This document shows positions 44,543 to 53,078 of a stretch of DNA of 64,000 bases, piece after piece; position 1 is the first letter of the stretch, and every line of letters starts with the position of its first letter. A model generated the notes under the pieces. It made no database searches, had not been told where the DNA came from, and saw nothing but the letters and a program-made list of their open reading frames with translations. The translations under genes and the position numbers were made by a program. The stretch lies in the NCBI RefSeq assembly GCF_039537505.1, contig NZ_BAABAQ010000007.1, positions 124,001 through 188,000 of the forward strand, written 5' to 3'. This stretch comes from Streptosporangium oxazolinicum (GTDB lineage Bacteria; Actinomycetota; Actinomycetes; Streptosporangiales; Streptosporangiaceae).

Positions 44543-45260
44543 CGTCAACCCCCCGGATCGGCGCGAGTTCCTGCCTGCATACCCGGACAAAACCCCCAAA
44601 AACCCGACAAATGATGACATGGGGGAACCGTGTCCATGGATCTGTCGTCCGGGGGCCGGCCGTTGTCCCTGGCGGTCGCGATGCGCGGAAGGTCTCACCC
44701 GGCGCGGGTCCGGTCCGGCGGTCCGGCTCGGCTCGGTGAGTACGGCCTGGCGACCGGGCTCAACGGCTCGGTTGAGCGGCTCGGTTGAGCGGCTCGGTCC
44801 GGCGGCCGGGTCCGGCGGTTCGGCTCTGGCGGCCTCGTGTGGCGGCGCGGTTCAGCGGCTCAGCGGGCCGGTCCGGTGGCTCGGCTCGCCGCGATGTCGG
44901 CGACCCAGCGATAGATCCCCTGCGTCGAGCGGACCGCTCCGCCGTCACGCAGGCGGATCATCGCCGGATCACCGGCCGCGGCGGCGGGCTCGATGCCGCG
45001 CCGCATCGATCCTGCCACCGCAAGATCATATCTAAAAGATCTTCCCGATGAGCCAACCCGAGGGCGTCGCGGAGCACCCCCCTGCGGTCGCGTACCCCAC
45101 CGGGGCCTTGTGTCCGGTAGTGGGTAGAATGGTGGCACTCCAAGGATCGAGCTCCCCGGAAAGACGTCGCAGTATCGGGAGCGCGCCGCGCCCGATGACC
45201 GCGCGCGGCGGTGGAGGGGCGGCAGTCTTTTTCCGCATGCCCTTCCGGAGGTTGAATCCC
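44543..45260. other. Gene-poor stretch with a 13-bp minisatellite
   Basis: At 44764-44802 the unit CGGCTCGGTTGAG occurs three times in tandem, with further decayed copies to about 44880. Between 44880 and 45050, minus-strand frames read IEPAAAAGDPAMIRLRDGG and IYRWVADIAASRA, which look coding but have no intact start, and the frame breaks near 45030. This could be a degraded small gene. No convincing complete gene is present. Confidence 0.4.
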
Positions 45261-46109
45261 ATGAACGTAGGTCTTGGCCTGCCCATCAGCGATCCGTTGT
45301 CGCTGCTCTCCTGGGCCAGGCGCGCGGACGCCGGCCCCTTCACCACCCTCGGCCTGCTCGACCGTCTCGTCTACGCGAACCCCGAGCCCCTGGTCACGCT
45401 GGCGGCCATCGCGGGCGCCACCTCGCGGATCCGCGTACAGACCGAGGTGCTGCTCGGTCCCCTTCGCCAGTCGGCGCTGCTCGCCAAGCAGACCGCGACC
45501 CTGGACCGCGTGTCCGGCGGCCGGTTCACCCTCGGCGTCGGGATCGGCACCCGCCAGGACGACTACCTCGCCGCGGGGGCCGACGTCCGCCGTCGCGGGC
45601 GCAGGCTCGACAGGCAGCTGACGACGCTGCGGCGCGTCTGGTCCGGTGAGCCCTACAGCGAGGAGGTCGGCCCGATCGGCCCGGCCCCCGTCCAGGACGG
45701 CGGACCGGAGATCCTGATCGGGGCCTTCGCGCCCGCCGCCCTGGAACGCGTCGCCCGATGGGGGGACGGGTATCTGTGCGCCGCGCCCGTCGCCCTGGCC
45801 GACCGGCTCATGCGCGACGTCGAGAGGTTCTGGACCGAGGCGGGACGGGATGGACGTCCTCGGATGGTCGCGCAGGTCAACGTGGCCCTCGGCCCCGAGA
45901 GCACCGTCCAGGACGCCAAGGAGACGATCACTTCCTACTACGGCTTCCTGGGAGACACCACCCGGGTCGTGGAGAACATGCTCACCACGCCGGAGCGGAT
46001 CCGCGACGCGATCACCGCGTTCACGGACCTCGGCGCCGACGAGGTGATCCTCTACTGCTGGGCTCGTGACGCCGACCAGATCGACCGCCTCGCCGACGTG
46101 GCGGTCTGA
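45261..46109 (+). CDS. LLM-class flavin- or F420-dependent oxidoreductase
   Basis: 282 residues from ATG 45261 (GGAGG 10 bases upstream). Luciferase-like fold: MNVGLGLPI at the first strand, FTTLGLLDRLVYANPEPL, RIRVQTEVLLGPLRQ, and ATLDRVSGGRFTLGVGIG, the strongest family block. Closest in style to short-chain F420/FMN LLM enzymes of actinomycetes. It has no signal peptide, unlike the related gene at 43367-44542. No operon partner; a perfect hairpin follows 100 bp downstream. Cofactor and substrate are not decided by the sequence. Confidence 0.87.
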   Translation: MNVGLGLPISDPLSLLSWARRADAGPFTTLGLLDRLVYANPEPLVTLAAIAGATSRIRVQTEVLLGPLRQSALLAKQTATLDRVSGGRFTLGVGIGTRQDDYLAAGADVRRRGRRLDRQLTTLRRVWSGEPYSEEVGPIGPAPVQDGGPEILIGAFAPAALERVARWGDGYLCAAPVALADRLMRDVERFWTEAGRDGRPRMVAQVNVALGPESTVQDAKETITSYYGFLGDTTRVVENMLTTPERIRDAITAFTDLGADEVILYCWARDADQIDRLADVAV

Positions 46110-46209
46110 CGGCCGGGGAAAGACCCTCCCGGGATCCCCTGACGCCGTGCTCGTCGTCCGGCGGGCGCCGGGAACACCGCTCGCGGAGTCCCGGCGCCTC
46201 CAAGGACGG

Positions 46210-46244
46210 GGCTCGTGGCGCGCCGAGAGGGCGCGCCACGAGCC
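46210..46244. terminator. Perfect bidirectional terminator hairpin
   Basis: GGCTCGTGGCGCGCC (46210-46224) and GGCGCGCCACGAGCC (46230-46244) are perfect 15-bp arms around a 5-base loop. It lies between two convergent genes, 5 bp from the stop of the minus-strand one. Confidence 0.85.
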
Positions 46245-46249
46245 GTGGT

Positions 46250-48013
46250 TCACCTGGTGAGGGTGAGGGTGTCGACGTCGAACAGGGATCCGCCGCCCCC
46301 GGTGAAGCTGAGGAACAGCGGTCCCGAGGCCGATCCGGTCAGGGGAGTGGAGACGTTCTGGAAGTTCTCCCAGCCCCCGGTGTTCGGTACGGTGACCGAG
46401 CCCAGGAGGGTCCCGGTGGCCGATCCCGAGCGGACCTGGATGGTGCCGCCGGATCCGGCGGAGGAGATGCGGGCGCCGAAGGCGGTGGCGCCCGCCGTGC
46501 TGATCGACGAGTAGCCGACCCAGTCGCCGTTCTCGATGAACCCGGCGGTCCTGCCGCCGCTGGCCGGGGCGTGGTTGGCGATCTGCACGCCCGAGGTGGA
46601 GGTGTAGGACTCCGCCTCGGCCGTGGTCGTGACCGGGCCGGTGCCGCCCAGCTCCTTGACGCGGACGTTGCGGAAGGAGACGTCGTCACCCGTGCCGTGG
46701 TTCTGGATGCCGATGTGCCCCTCGCGGATGCTGCGGGCCGGGTCGGTGTTGGTGAAGTCGTTGATCTTGACACCGTTGAGGAAGACCTGCAGGCGCTCGC
46801 CCTGGACGAGGAGCTCGTAGGTGTTCCACGCGCCCGGCGGGTTCAGGGCCGCGTCGCGGGCGGCGATGTCGGCGGACTTGACCGCGTAGACGGACCCGGT
46901 GGTGCGGTCCGGGGCGTCGGTGGCGTCGATCTGGACCTCGTACCCCTTGGAGGTGTTCATGGGGTCGGAGGCCGACATGCCCACGAAGACGCCCGAGTTG
47001 TCGTCCCCGGCGACCCTCCAGTCCAGCTTCAGCGAGTAGGAGAAGTACTTCTTCGCCGAGTACCACAGCACGCCCATGCCCCCGGTGGAGGTGAGGGTGG
47101 CGTCGGTGTTGGTGAAGCTGCCGGGACCGCTCTGCGTCCAGCCGGTGGTCGAGCCGTTGTACAGGGTCGTGTAGCCGGTCTCCGGGCGGCAGTCGGCCTT
47201 GGCCATCCCGGCCGCGTACCGGATGCCGCCGAGCAGCAGCGACCGGAAGCCCGGCTCGGTGTAGGAGCTCGCCGTGTGCCCGAGCCCGGTGTAGAACGAG
47301 CGGCCCGACGTCATCGGACGGCACCAGGTGATCGGGTGGTCGCCCATGTCGCCGCCGCTGTAGCTGCCCTCGTTGAGGTTCTGCAGCACTCGCGCGGTGT
47401 TGCGCGGGTTGGTGCGGTAGTTGTACCACTCGTCGCTTCTCGACCAGGTCGCCCCCAGGTGGGCGGTGGCCGCGTGCGCGCGGTCCTCGGTCCTGATCGT
47501 CGCCTGCTGGGGGGCCGGATGTCCCTTGAACCAGGCGCCCACCAGGGTGCCGTAGTACGGCCAGTCGTACTCGGTGTCGGCGGCGGCGTGGATGCCGACG
47601 TAGCCGCCGCCCCCGTTGACGTAGGACTCGAAGGCGGTCTGCTGGGTGCCGTTGAGCACGTCACCGGTGGTGCTGAGGAACACCACCGCCTTGAAGCGCG
47701 CCAGGTTGGCCGTGGTGAAGGCTCCCGCGTCCTCGGTGGCGGTGACGGTGAAGTTGTTGGCCGCGCCCAGGTCGCGGATCGCCTGGAGGCCCGCGGGGAT
47801 CGAGTCGTGCCGGAAGCCTGCCGTCTTGGAGAAGACCAGCACCTGGTAGGCGGGGTCGGCGGCCTGGGCCGCCGTGGGGACGAACAGGGCCGCGCCGACC
47901 ATCGCGGCCACGACGGCCGCCATACCGCGCCGGACGAGGTTCCGTACGCCTGTCCTCGCGGCGGGCGGCTCCGTGGTGAACGGCCTGCTCCGGGGCTGGG
48001 AACGTGGTGACAT
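46250..48013 (-). CDS. Secreted ThuA-DUF1080-CBM6 protein
   Basis: 587 residues from ATG 48013 (AAAAGGA upstream; the frame extends upstream through a repeat but has no better start). After a long signal peptide (RRGMAAVVAAMVGAALFVP, cleaved near AQAADPA) comes a ThuA-like glutamine-amidotransferase-fold domain (about 48-275; YQVLVFSKTAGFRHDSI, GGGYVGIHAAADTEYDWP). Next is a DUF1080/3-keto-disaccharide-hydrolase-type concanavalin fold (about 285-455; YTTLYNGSTTGW, WRVAGDDNSGVFVGM, HIGIQNHG). A CBM6-type carbohydrate-binding module closes the protein (about 460-587; AEAESYTSTSGVQI, ENGDWVGY). The combination suggests extracellular action on plant or microbial glycans. Catalysis by the ThuA part is unproven in general. 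Confidence 0.88.
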   Translation of the reverse strand: MSPRSQPRSRPFTTEPPAARTGVRNLVRRGMAAVVAAMVGAALFVPTAAQAADPAYQVLVFSKTAGFRHDSIPAGLQAIRDLGAANNFTVTATEDAGAFTTANLARFKAVVFLSTTGDVLNGTQQTAFESYVNGGGGYVGIHAAADTEYDWPYYGTLVGAWFKGHPAPQQATIRTEDRAHAATAHLGATWSRSDEWYNYRTNPRNTARVLQNLNEGSYSGGDMGDHPITWCRPMTSGRSFYTGLGHTASSYTEPGFRSLLLGGIRYAAGMAKADCRPETGYTTLYNGSTTGWTQSGPGSFTNTDATLTSTGGMGVLWYSAKKYFSYSLKLDWRVAGDDNSGVFVGMSASDPMNTSKGYEVQIDATDAPDRTTGSVYAVKSADIAARDAALNPPGAWNTYELLVQGERLQVFLNGVKINDFTNTDPARSIREGHIGIQNHGTGDDVSFRNVRVKELGGTGPVTTTAEAESYTSTSGVQIANHAPASGGRTAGFIENGDWVGYSSISTAGATAFGARISSAGSGGTIQVRSGSATGTLLGSVTVPNTGGWENFQNVSTPLTGSASGPLFLSFTGGGGSLFDVDTLTLTR

Positions 48014-48074
48014 GAGATCCTTTTCCTGACTCGGAGGGGTTAAGTCAGGCAAGGCGCGCGCCGCCGCGCTTGTT

Positions 48075-48149
48075 GCCGTGGTGCTCAGTGCCGTGATGCT
48101 CGGTGCCATGGTGCTTGACGCCGTGGTGCTCGACGCCGTGGTGCTCTGT
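48075..48149. repeat. 15-bp tandem repeat upstream of the ThuA gene
   Basis: Five units near GCCGTGGTGCTCGAC (starts 48075, 48090, 48105, 48120, 48135), 62 bp before the gene start. It could affect promoter spacing if copy number varies. Confidence 0.85.
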
Positions 48150-48434
48150 GCCGCTATCTGGCTCGAAGAACGATTAGTGGGGTTTGTAACACGCAGATGT
48201 CGTCCCGCGCACCCCCGCGGTAGGTAACGAATCGGTAACCGCCGAAGGCGCCGCAGGTCGGCGGGGAAACAACGGGCCACCGGATCGCCCCGTCGCCGCG
48301 TACCCCGGGACCGGCATGCTCGGCGCCATGCCGCGCTCCTTCCAGCGGATCCACATGCTCGCCACTCCTACCCTCGCCGTCGTGTTCGACACGACGGGAT
48401 CGGCCACCGGGCAGAACCGGTCCGGCGGACCGGG

Positions 48435-48917
48435 TCAGGTGACGGCGACGATCCGCGCCTCGACGAGGCGGCCCTCCTCGACGCGCAGGACGCCCAGGGT
48501 GCCGTGGGGCTGACGGCGGCGGTCGGTGGGCGATCCCGGGTTGAAGACGCGGAACTCGTCGTCGCCCTGGACCAGCGGTATGTGGGAGTGCCCGAACACC
48601 ACCAGGTCGGCCTCGGGAAACCGGCGCCGCATCCGGGCGAGCCGCCCTCGCGCCGGCCCGCTGTCGTGGATCATCGCCACCCGCAGCCCGCCGAGATCCA
48701 GCTCCAGCGTCTCGGGGGCCACCACGTCCGGCCCGTCGTTGTTGCCCTTGACCGCGCGCACCGGGGCGTAGCCGGCGAGCTCGTCCAGCACTTCGGCGAC
48801 ACAGACGTCACCCGCGTGCAGGATCAGGTCCGCGCCCCGCAGGTGCCCGGCCACGGCCGGCGGGCACGCCTTCCACCGCCGGGGCGCGTGGGTGTCGGAC
48901 AGCACCACCACGTTCAT
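48435..48917 (-). CDS. YfcE/MJ0936-type metallophosphoesterase
   Basis: 160 residues from ATG 48917. All metal-binding motifs of the small calcineurin-like phosphodiesterases are present in order: VLSDTHAP (Asp, His), LHAGDVC (Asp), VKGNNDG (Asn), MIHDSG (His), VFGHSHIP (two His). A two-metal site is therefore intact. These enzymes hydrolyse phosphodiesters; the natural substrate is unknown. Solitary gene, between the repeat-led ThuA gene and a perfect hairpin on its upstream side. Confidence 0.92.
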   Translation of the reverse strand: MNVVVLSDTHAPRRWKACPPAVAGHLRGADLILHAGDVCVAEVLDELAGYAPVRAVKGNNDGPDVVAPETLELDLGGLRVAMIHDSGPARGRLARMRRRFPEADLVVFGHSHIPLVQGDDEFRVFNPGSPTDRRRQPHGTLGVLRVEEGRLVEARIVAVT

Positions 48918-49002
48918 GTCTCCATGCTCCCACCGGTGCCGAGGGGAACCCCCTTCCCCTCCGTCGATGCCCCGAGCGCCCGCCGGCGTGGTGCGCCGTC
49001 CG

Positions 49003-49038
49003 GCACGGAACCCGTGTCCCGGGACACGGGTTCCGTGC
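49003..49038. terminator. Perfect 36-bp palindrome, probable terminator
   Basis: GCACGGAACCCGTGTCCC (49003-49020) is followed without spacer by its exact reverse complement. It lies 22 bp past the stop of the propeller hydrolase gene at 49061. The absence of a loop is unusual; the four central bases must stay unpaired. Confidence 0.75.
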
Positions 49039-49060
49039 GGCCGTCAGGGAGGGCGCGTTC

Positions 49061-50071
49061 TCAGACGGCGCGGGCGACGGCGATCGTCGACCCGCTCCGC
49101 TGGCCCGCCTCGTAGAACATGTACTCCACGCCGCCGTCGGTGCCGAAGGAGGGCGCGGCGCTGCGACCGTTGTCGGGGGCCCCGGTCAGGGGCCGGTGGA
49201 GGACGCCGAGGTGGACCTCACGGTCGAAGGCGTTGCCCACCTCGGTGAGGAACATGTTCCCGCTGCCGCCGTGGTAGACGACGTACGTCGTGCCGTTGCG
49301 CTTGACCAGGGTCGGCCCGGAGAGATCTCTCTGGCCGTCGAGGCTCGGCGTGACCAGCGGGGTCGGGTCGAACTGCCAGTCCTTGCCGTTGGACGACCAG
49401 CCCCAGAAGATCTTGCGAGTGCCGCCGGTGACGCCCATGAAGACCATGACGTACTTGTTGCCGAGACCGGGGACGGCGTGTTCGAAGACCCGCGCGTACG
49501 AGGTCTCCGTCGCGCCGGGGATGAGCCCGGTGTGGAGCACCGTGCCGTGGTAGGTGAAGCGCACGCCGTCGGTCGACCAGGCCATCCTGGTGGTGTTGTT
49601 CTCGCCGTGGAAGTACATGTAGAACTGCCGGTTGGCGGGGTTCCAGAGCATGTGCGGCGATGAGACGTGGCTGACCGAGTAGTGCGGCGACCAGGTTCTG
49701 GAGATGACCGGGTTGTTCGGGTACTCGGTGAACGGGCCGCCGAGCGAGTTGCCGTAGGCCAGGCAGATGCCGCCGGGCGCGTCGTGCGGGGCGTAGTAGA
49801 GGTAGTAGCGCCCCAGCGGGCTCGCGATCTTGTCGTACATGCCCCGAATACAGGGGAAGATCAGTTCGTTGGTCGGGTTGTAGCGCAGGCTCGCCTTGTT
49901 GAACGGCGTGCCGACGTACTGGTACGTGGGGAATCCGGCGGGTCCCAGCGCGGAGGCGCCCGCGACCGTCGCCGTGGCCACCCCGGGGAGGGCGAGCCCG
50001 AGACCGCCGGCCACGCCGGCGCCGACCGCCGCGCGCAGGAGCCCGCGACGATCCAGGAGGGGTTCAGACAT
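49061..50071 (-). CDS. Tat-exported five-bladed-propeller glycoside hydrolase-like protein
   Basis: 336 residues from ATG 50071 (AAGGGACGG upstream). A Tat-like signal (LDRRGLLRAAVGAGVAGGLGLALPG) precedes a beta-propeller rich in Trp, Tyr and His: YYLYYAPHDAPGGICLAYG, HVSSPHMLWNPANRQFYMYFHG, TSYARVFEH, YVVYHGGSGN. These repeats resemble the GH43/GH117/GH32-68-like propeller superfamily. Acidic residues suited to catalysis occur, but I cannot assign the triad with confidence. Divergent from a LacI regulator, with one of two matching operators near its own promoter, so it is probably repressed by LacI together with the sugar genes to the right. Substrate unknown. Confidence 0.75.
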   Translation of the reverse strand: MSEPLLDRRGLLRAAVGAGVAGGLGLALPGVATATVAGASALGPAGFPTYQYVGTPFNKASLRYNPTNELIFPCIRGMYDKIASPLGRYYLYYAPHDAPGGICLAYGNSLGGPFTEYPNNPVISRTWSPHYSVSHVSSPHMLWNPANRQFYMYFHGENNTTRMAWSTDGVRFTYHGTVLHTGLIPGATETSYARVFEHAVPGLGNKYVMVFMGVTGGTRKIFWGWSSNGKDWQFDPTPLVTPSLDGQRDLSGPTLVKRNGTTYVVYHGGSGNMFLTEVGNAFDREVHLGVLHRPLTGAPDNGRSAAPSFGTDGGVEYMFYEAGQRSGSTIAVARAV

Positions 50072-50165
50072 TGACCGTCCCTTCGCGACAACTTTCACCG
50101 TGAGTGATGGTGAGGGCATCTCTCTGATCGCAAAGGTTCAAGCAGGCGCGCCCGCCCGTCAAGGT

Positions 50166-50184
50166 GCTAATACGGATTATCACC
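50166..50184. promoter_or_regulatory. LacI-type operator, hydrolase side
   Basis: GCTAATACGGATTATCACC; the core TAATACGGATTA (50168-50179) is a near palindrome. It matches the second site at 50265-50283 at all but two positions. Lies about 95 bp upstream of the hydrolase start. Confidence 0.75.
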
Positions 50185-50221
50185 GGCGGAATTTCCATGA
50201 CGTGATCCCGGTGTCCGGCTC

Positions 50222-50283
50222 TTGACAGGGCCGCCGGTTGATTGCAGGATGACGTCCCAACTCCGCTAATGCGCATTATCACC
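50222..50283 (+). promoter_or_regulatory. lacI promoter with overlapping operator
   Basis: TTGACA (50222-50227) and CAGGAT (50245-50250) with a 17-bp spacer form a good promoter. The site GCTAATGCGCATTATCACC (50265-50283), with the perfect palindrome TAATGCGCATTA (50267-50278), lies just past the expected transcription start, suited to autorepression. Confidence 0.75.
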
Positions 50284-50302
50284 AGACGGGACGCTACGGA
50301 TC

Positions 50303-51334
50303 GTGATCTCCCCCGGCCGCCGGCTCACTCAGCAGGACATCGCCCGCATCGCGGGGGTGAGCCAGACGACGGTGTCGCTCGTCCTCAACAACCGGACCGA
50401 CGCCGAGGTGCGCATCGCCCCGGAGACACGCGAGCGGGTGCTGAGGGTGATCAGGGAGACCGGATACGTCGCCGATCCGGTCGCCCGGCGGCTCGCCGAG
50501 CGGCGCAACCGCATCCTGGGAGTCTTCACCTACGAGGCGGTCTTCCCGACCGCGAGCGCCGACTTCTACCATCCCTTCCTGCTCGGCATCGAGGAGTGCG
50601 CCGAGGAGATGGGCTGCGACCTGCTGCTGTTCACCAGCGCCAGGGCGGCGGGGGAGCGGCGCCGGATCTTCAACGAGGACAGCCGGGTGCGGCTCGCCGA
50701 CGGCTGCGTGCTCCTCGGGCGCGCCGTCGACCGCGACGACCTGGCCCGGCTGCTGGCGGAGGGCATCCCCTTCGTCTCCATCGGCCGCCGCGACGACGCG
50801 GGCGCCCCGGTGCCGTACGTGGGCGCCGACTACTCGCCCGCGGTGCGCGCCCTGGTCGACCGGGCGGCGGGGCTCGGCCATCGGAGGATGGCCTACGTCG
50901 GCACCGGGGCGGGTGCCGAGTCGCCGGCCGACCGCATGCGCGGCTTCCGCGAGGCGGTGGCCGCCGTCGGGGCGCGGGGGTCGCATGTGCCGGTCATCGG
51001 CAGGACCCCCGAGGAGCTGCTGGGGGAGCTGTCGGCCGCCGGGGTGACCGCGGCCTTCGTCGAGGAGCCCGCCGACGCCGTGGCGATCATGCATGCGGCG
51101 GGCGAGCGGGGTCTCGCGATCCCCGGCGACCTGTCGATCCTCGCGCTGGGCGCTCCGACCAGGCCCGTCCGCGTGGACGTCGATCTCACCGGGTTCCGCA
51201 TCCCCCGGCGGGAGATGGGCCGCAGGGCCGTCGAGCTGCTGGCGGAGCTGCTGGAGAACGGCGGGGGGACGCCGCAGGAGCTGCTCGCCTGCGAGCTGGT
51301 CGAGGGATCCACGCTCGCACCGGCCCGGAGCTGA
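50303..51334 (+). CDS. LacI-family transcriptional regulator
   Basis: 343 residues from GTG 50303. N-terminal LacI helix-turn-helix LTQQDIARIAGVSQTTVSLVLNN with the hinge region (VADPVARRLAERRNRILGVF), followed by a periplasmic-binding-protein-like effector domain (DGCVLLGRAVDRDD, FVSIGRRDDAG, GHRRMAYVGTG, ADRMRGFREAV). It is divergent from the hydrolase gene and is followed by an FAD oxidoreductase and sugar importer genes, which it probably controls. The effector should be a sugar or sugar derivative; which one cannot be read. Confidence 0.92.
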   Translation: MISPGRRLTQQDIARIAGVSQTTVSLVLNNRTDAEVRIAPETRERVLRVIRETGYVADPVARRLAERRNRILGVFTYEAVFPTASADFYHPFLLGIEECAEEMGCDLLLFTSARAAGERRRIFNEDSRVRLADGCVLLGRAVDRDDLARLLAEGIPFVSIGRRDDAGAPVPYVGADYSPAVRALVDRAAGLGHRRMAYVGTGAGAESPADRMRGFREAVAAVGARGSHVPVIGRTPEELLGELSAAGVTAAFVEEPADAVAIMHAAGERGLAIPGDLSILALGAPTRPVRVDVDLTGFRIPRREMGRRAVELLAELLENGGGTPQELLACELVEGSTLAPARS

Positions 51335-51377
51335 TCACCCCGTAAGCACACCAAGGACACCAAAAGCGGTGAGAACG

Positions 51378-53006
51378 ATGATGATGGGAGAGACCCCCGA
51401 CGTGGTTGAGATATCGGCGGATGCGGTGGTCGTCGGCGGAGGGCTGGGCGGCGTCGCCGCCACCCTGGCGCTGTTGCGGGCCGGACGCACCGTGATCCTG
51501 ACCGAGGAGTACGACTGGCTCGGCGGGCAGCTGACCAGCCAGGCCGTGCCGCCGGACGAACACTCCTGGGTGGAGCGGTTCGGCGTCACGGCCTCCTACC
51601 GGGCGCTGCGTGACGGCATCCGCCGCTACTACCGCGACCACTACCCGCTGACCGACCGGTCGCGGGCCTGGCGGGAGCTGAACCCGGGCGCCGGACACGT
51701 GAGCCGCCTCTGCCACGAGCCGCGCGTCGCGGTCGCGGTGATCGAGGCCATGCTCGCGCCGTACCGGGGTTCGGGGCGGCTGCGCGTGCTGCAGCCGTAC
51801 CGACCGGTCGGCGCGGAGGTCGACGGTGACCGGGTGCGGGCCGTGCGCCTGGAGCACCGGAGCGGGGGAGGGGAGGTCACGGCCGTCGCGCCGTACGTGC
51901 TGGACGCCACCGAGACGGGTGAGCTGCTGCCGCTGACCGGCACCGAGTACGTGACGGGGTTCGAGTCGCAGGGCGACACCGGCGAGCCGAGCGCGCCCGC
52001 CGAGGCCCAGCCGATGAACATGCAGGCCGTCTCGGTGTGCTTCGCGATCGACCACGTCGACGGCGACCACACCGTCGACAAGCCCGCCGCCTACGAGTTC
52101 TGGAGGAGCTACCAGCCCGACTTCTGGGGTGACCGGCTGCTGTCCTGGCGCTGTCCGCACCCCAGGACCCTGGAGATCGTGGAACGTTCCTTCACCCCCA
52201 ACCCGGACGACGACCCCCTGCTGGTGGAGGCCGACCAGCGGCTCAACCCCGGCGACGCGAACCTGTGGACGTTCCGCAGGATCGCCGCGCGGCGCAACTT
52301 CGCCGACGGCGCCTACGACAGCGACATCACCCTGGTCAACTGGCCGATGATCGACTATCTGGAGGGGCCGGTCATCGACGTGCCGGACGCCGCACGGCAC
52401 CTGGCCGCCGCCCGCGAGCTGTCCCGCTCGGTGCTGTACTGGATGCAGACCGAGGCGCCACGCGCCGACGGCGGGACCGGCTTTCCCGGCCTGCGCCTGC
52501 GCGGCGACGTCACCGGCGGCGACGACGGGCTCGCCCAGGCCCCCTACATCCGCGAGTCGCGCCGGGTCCGCGCCCTGTACACCGTGGCCGAGCAGGACCT
52601 GTCGCTCGCGGTGCGCGGCGACAAGGGCGCGGTGAGCTACGCCGACTCCGTCGGGGTGGGGATGTACCGCATCGATCTGCACCCCTCCACCGGGGGCGAC
52701 AACTACATCGACGTGGCGAGCTCGCCGTTCGAGATCCCACTCGGCGCGCTCGTCCCGCAGCGGATGACCAACCTGCTGCCCGCGTCCAAGAACATCGGCA
52801 CCACCCACATCACCAACGGGGCCTACCGGCTGCACCCGGTGGAGTGGAACGTCGGCGAGGCCGCGGGTGCCCTCGCGGCCTTCTGCCTGGACAACGCCAC
52901 CACCCCGCACGCCGTACGCGAGGACGAAGGCCTGCTCGCCGGCTTCCAGCGAAGGCTCACCCGCGACGGCGTCGAGCTGCGCTGGCCGCAGGTGACCGGT
53001 TACTGA
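51378..53006 (+). CDS. FAD-dependent oxidoreductase (PF12831 type)
   Basis: 542 residues from ATG 51378; ATGs at 51381 and 51384 follow directly, and the ribosome site is weak. The FAD motif ADAVVVGGGLGGVAATLALLRAG is followed by EYDWLGGQLTSQ, and the C-terminus has TNLLPASKNIGTTHITNGAYRLHPVEWNVGEAAGALAA-type residues (about 480-520), a block typical of FAD_oxidored proteins found with carbohydrate clusters. These are often linked to sugar or plant polysaccharide use, but few have known reactions. It is between the LacI regulator (43 bp) and the sugar-binding lipoprotein (72 bp) and probably shares their operon. Confidence 0.82.
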   Translation: MMMGETPDVVEISADAVVVGGGLGGVAATLALLRAGRTVILTEEYDWLGGQLTSQAVPPDEHSWVERFGVTASYRALRDGIRRYYRDHYPLTDRSRAWRELNPGAGHVSRLCHEPRVAVAVIEAMLAPYRGSGRLRVLQPYRPVGAEVDGDRVRAVRLEHRSGGGEVTAVAPYVLDATETGELLPLTGTEYVTGFESQGDTGEPSAPAEAQPMNMQAVSVCFAIDHVDGDHTVDKPAAYEFWRSYQPDFWGDRLLSWRCPHPRTLEIVERSFTPNPDDDPLLVEADQRLNPGDANLWTFRRIAARRNFADGAYDSDITLVNWPMIDYLEGPVIDVPDAARHLAAARELSRSVLYWMQTEAPRADGGTGFPGLRLRGDVTGGDDGLAQAPYIRESRRVRALYTVAEQDLSLAVRGDKGAVSYADSVGVGMYRIDLHPSTGGDNYIDVASSPFEIPLGALVPQRMTNLLPASKNIGTTHITNGAYRLHPVEWNVGEAAGALAAFCLDNATTPHAVREDEGLLAGFQRRLTRDGVELRWPQVTGY

Positions 53007-53078
53007 GCCTCGTCCGACCGGCCGCCGACCGGTCACCCACCACGACCGCCGGGGGATTCCCAGCAAGGAGATCGGACC

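Noticed and set aside
44860..45346. Small minus-strand gene before the LLM oxidoreductase
   Set aside because: Coding-like segments occur in two frames with a break near 45030 and no start; too weak to call a gene.
49003..49038. Recombination or attachment site
   Set aside because: The perfect palindrome lies 22 bp after a gene stop with no integrase nearby, so a terminator is the simpler reading.
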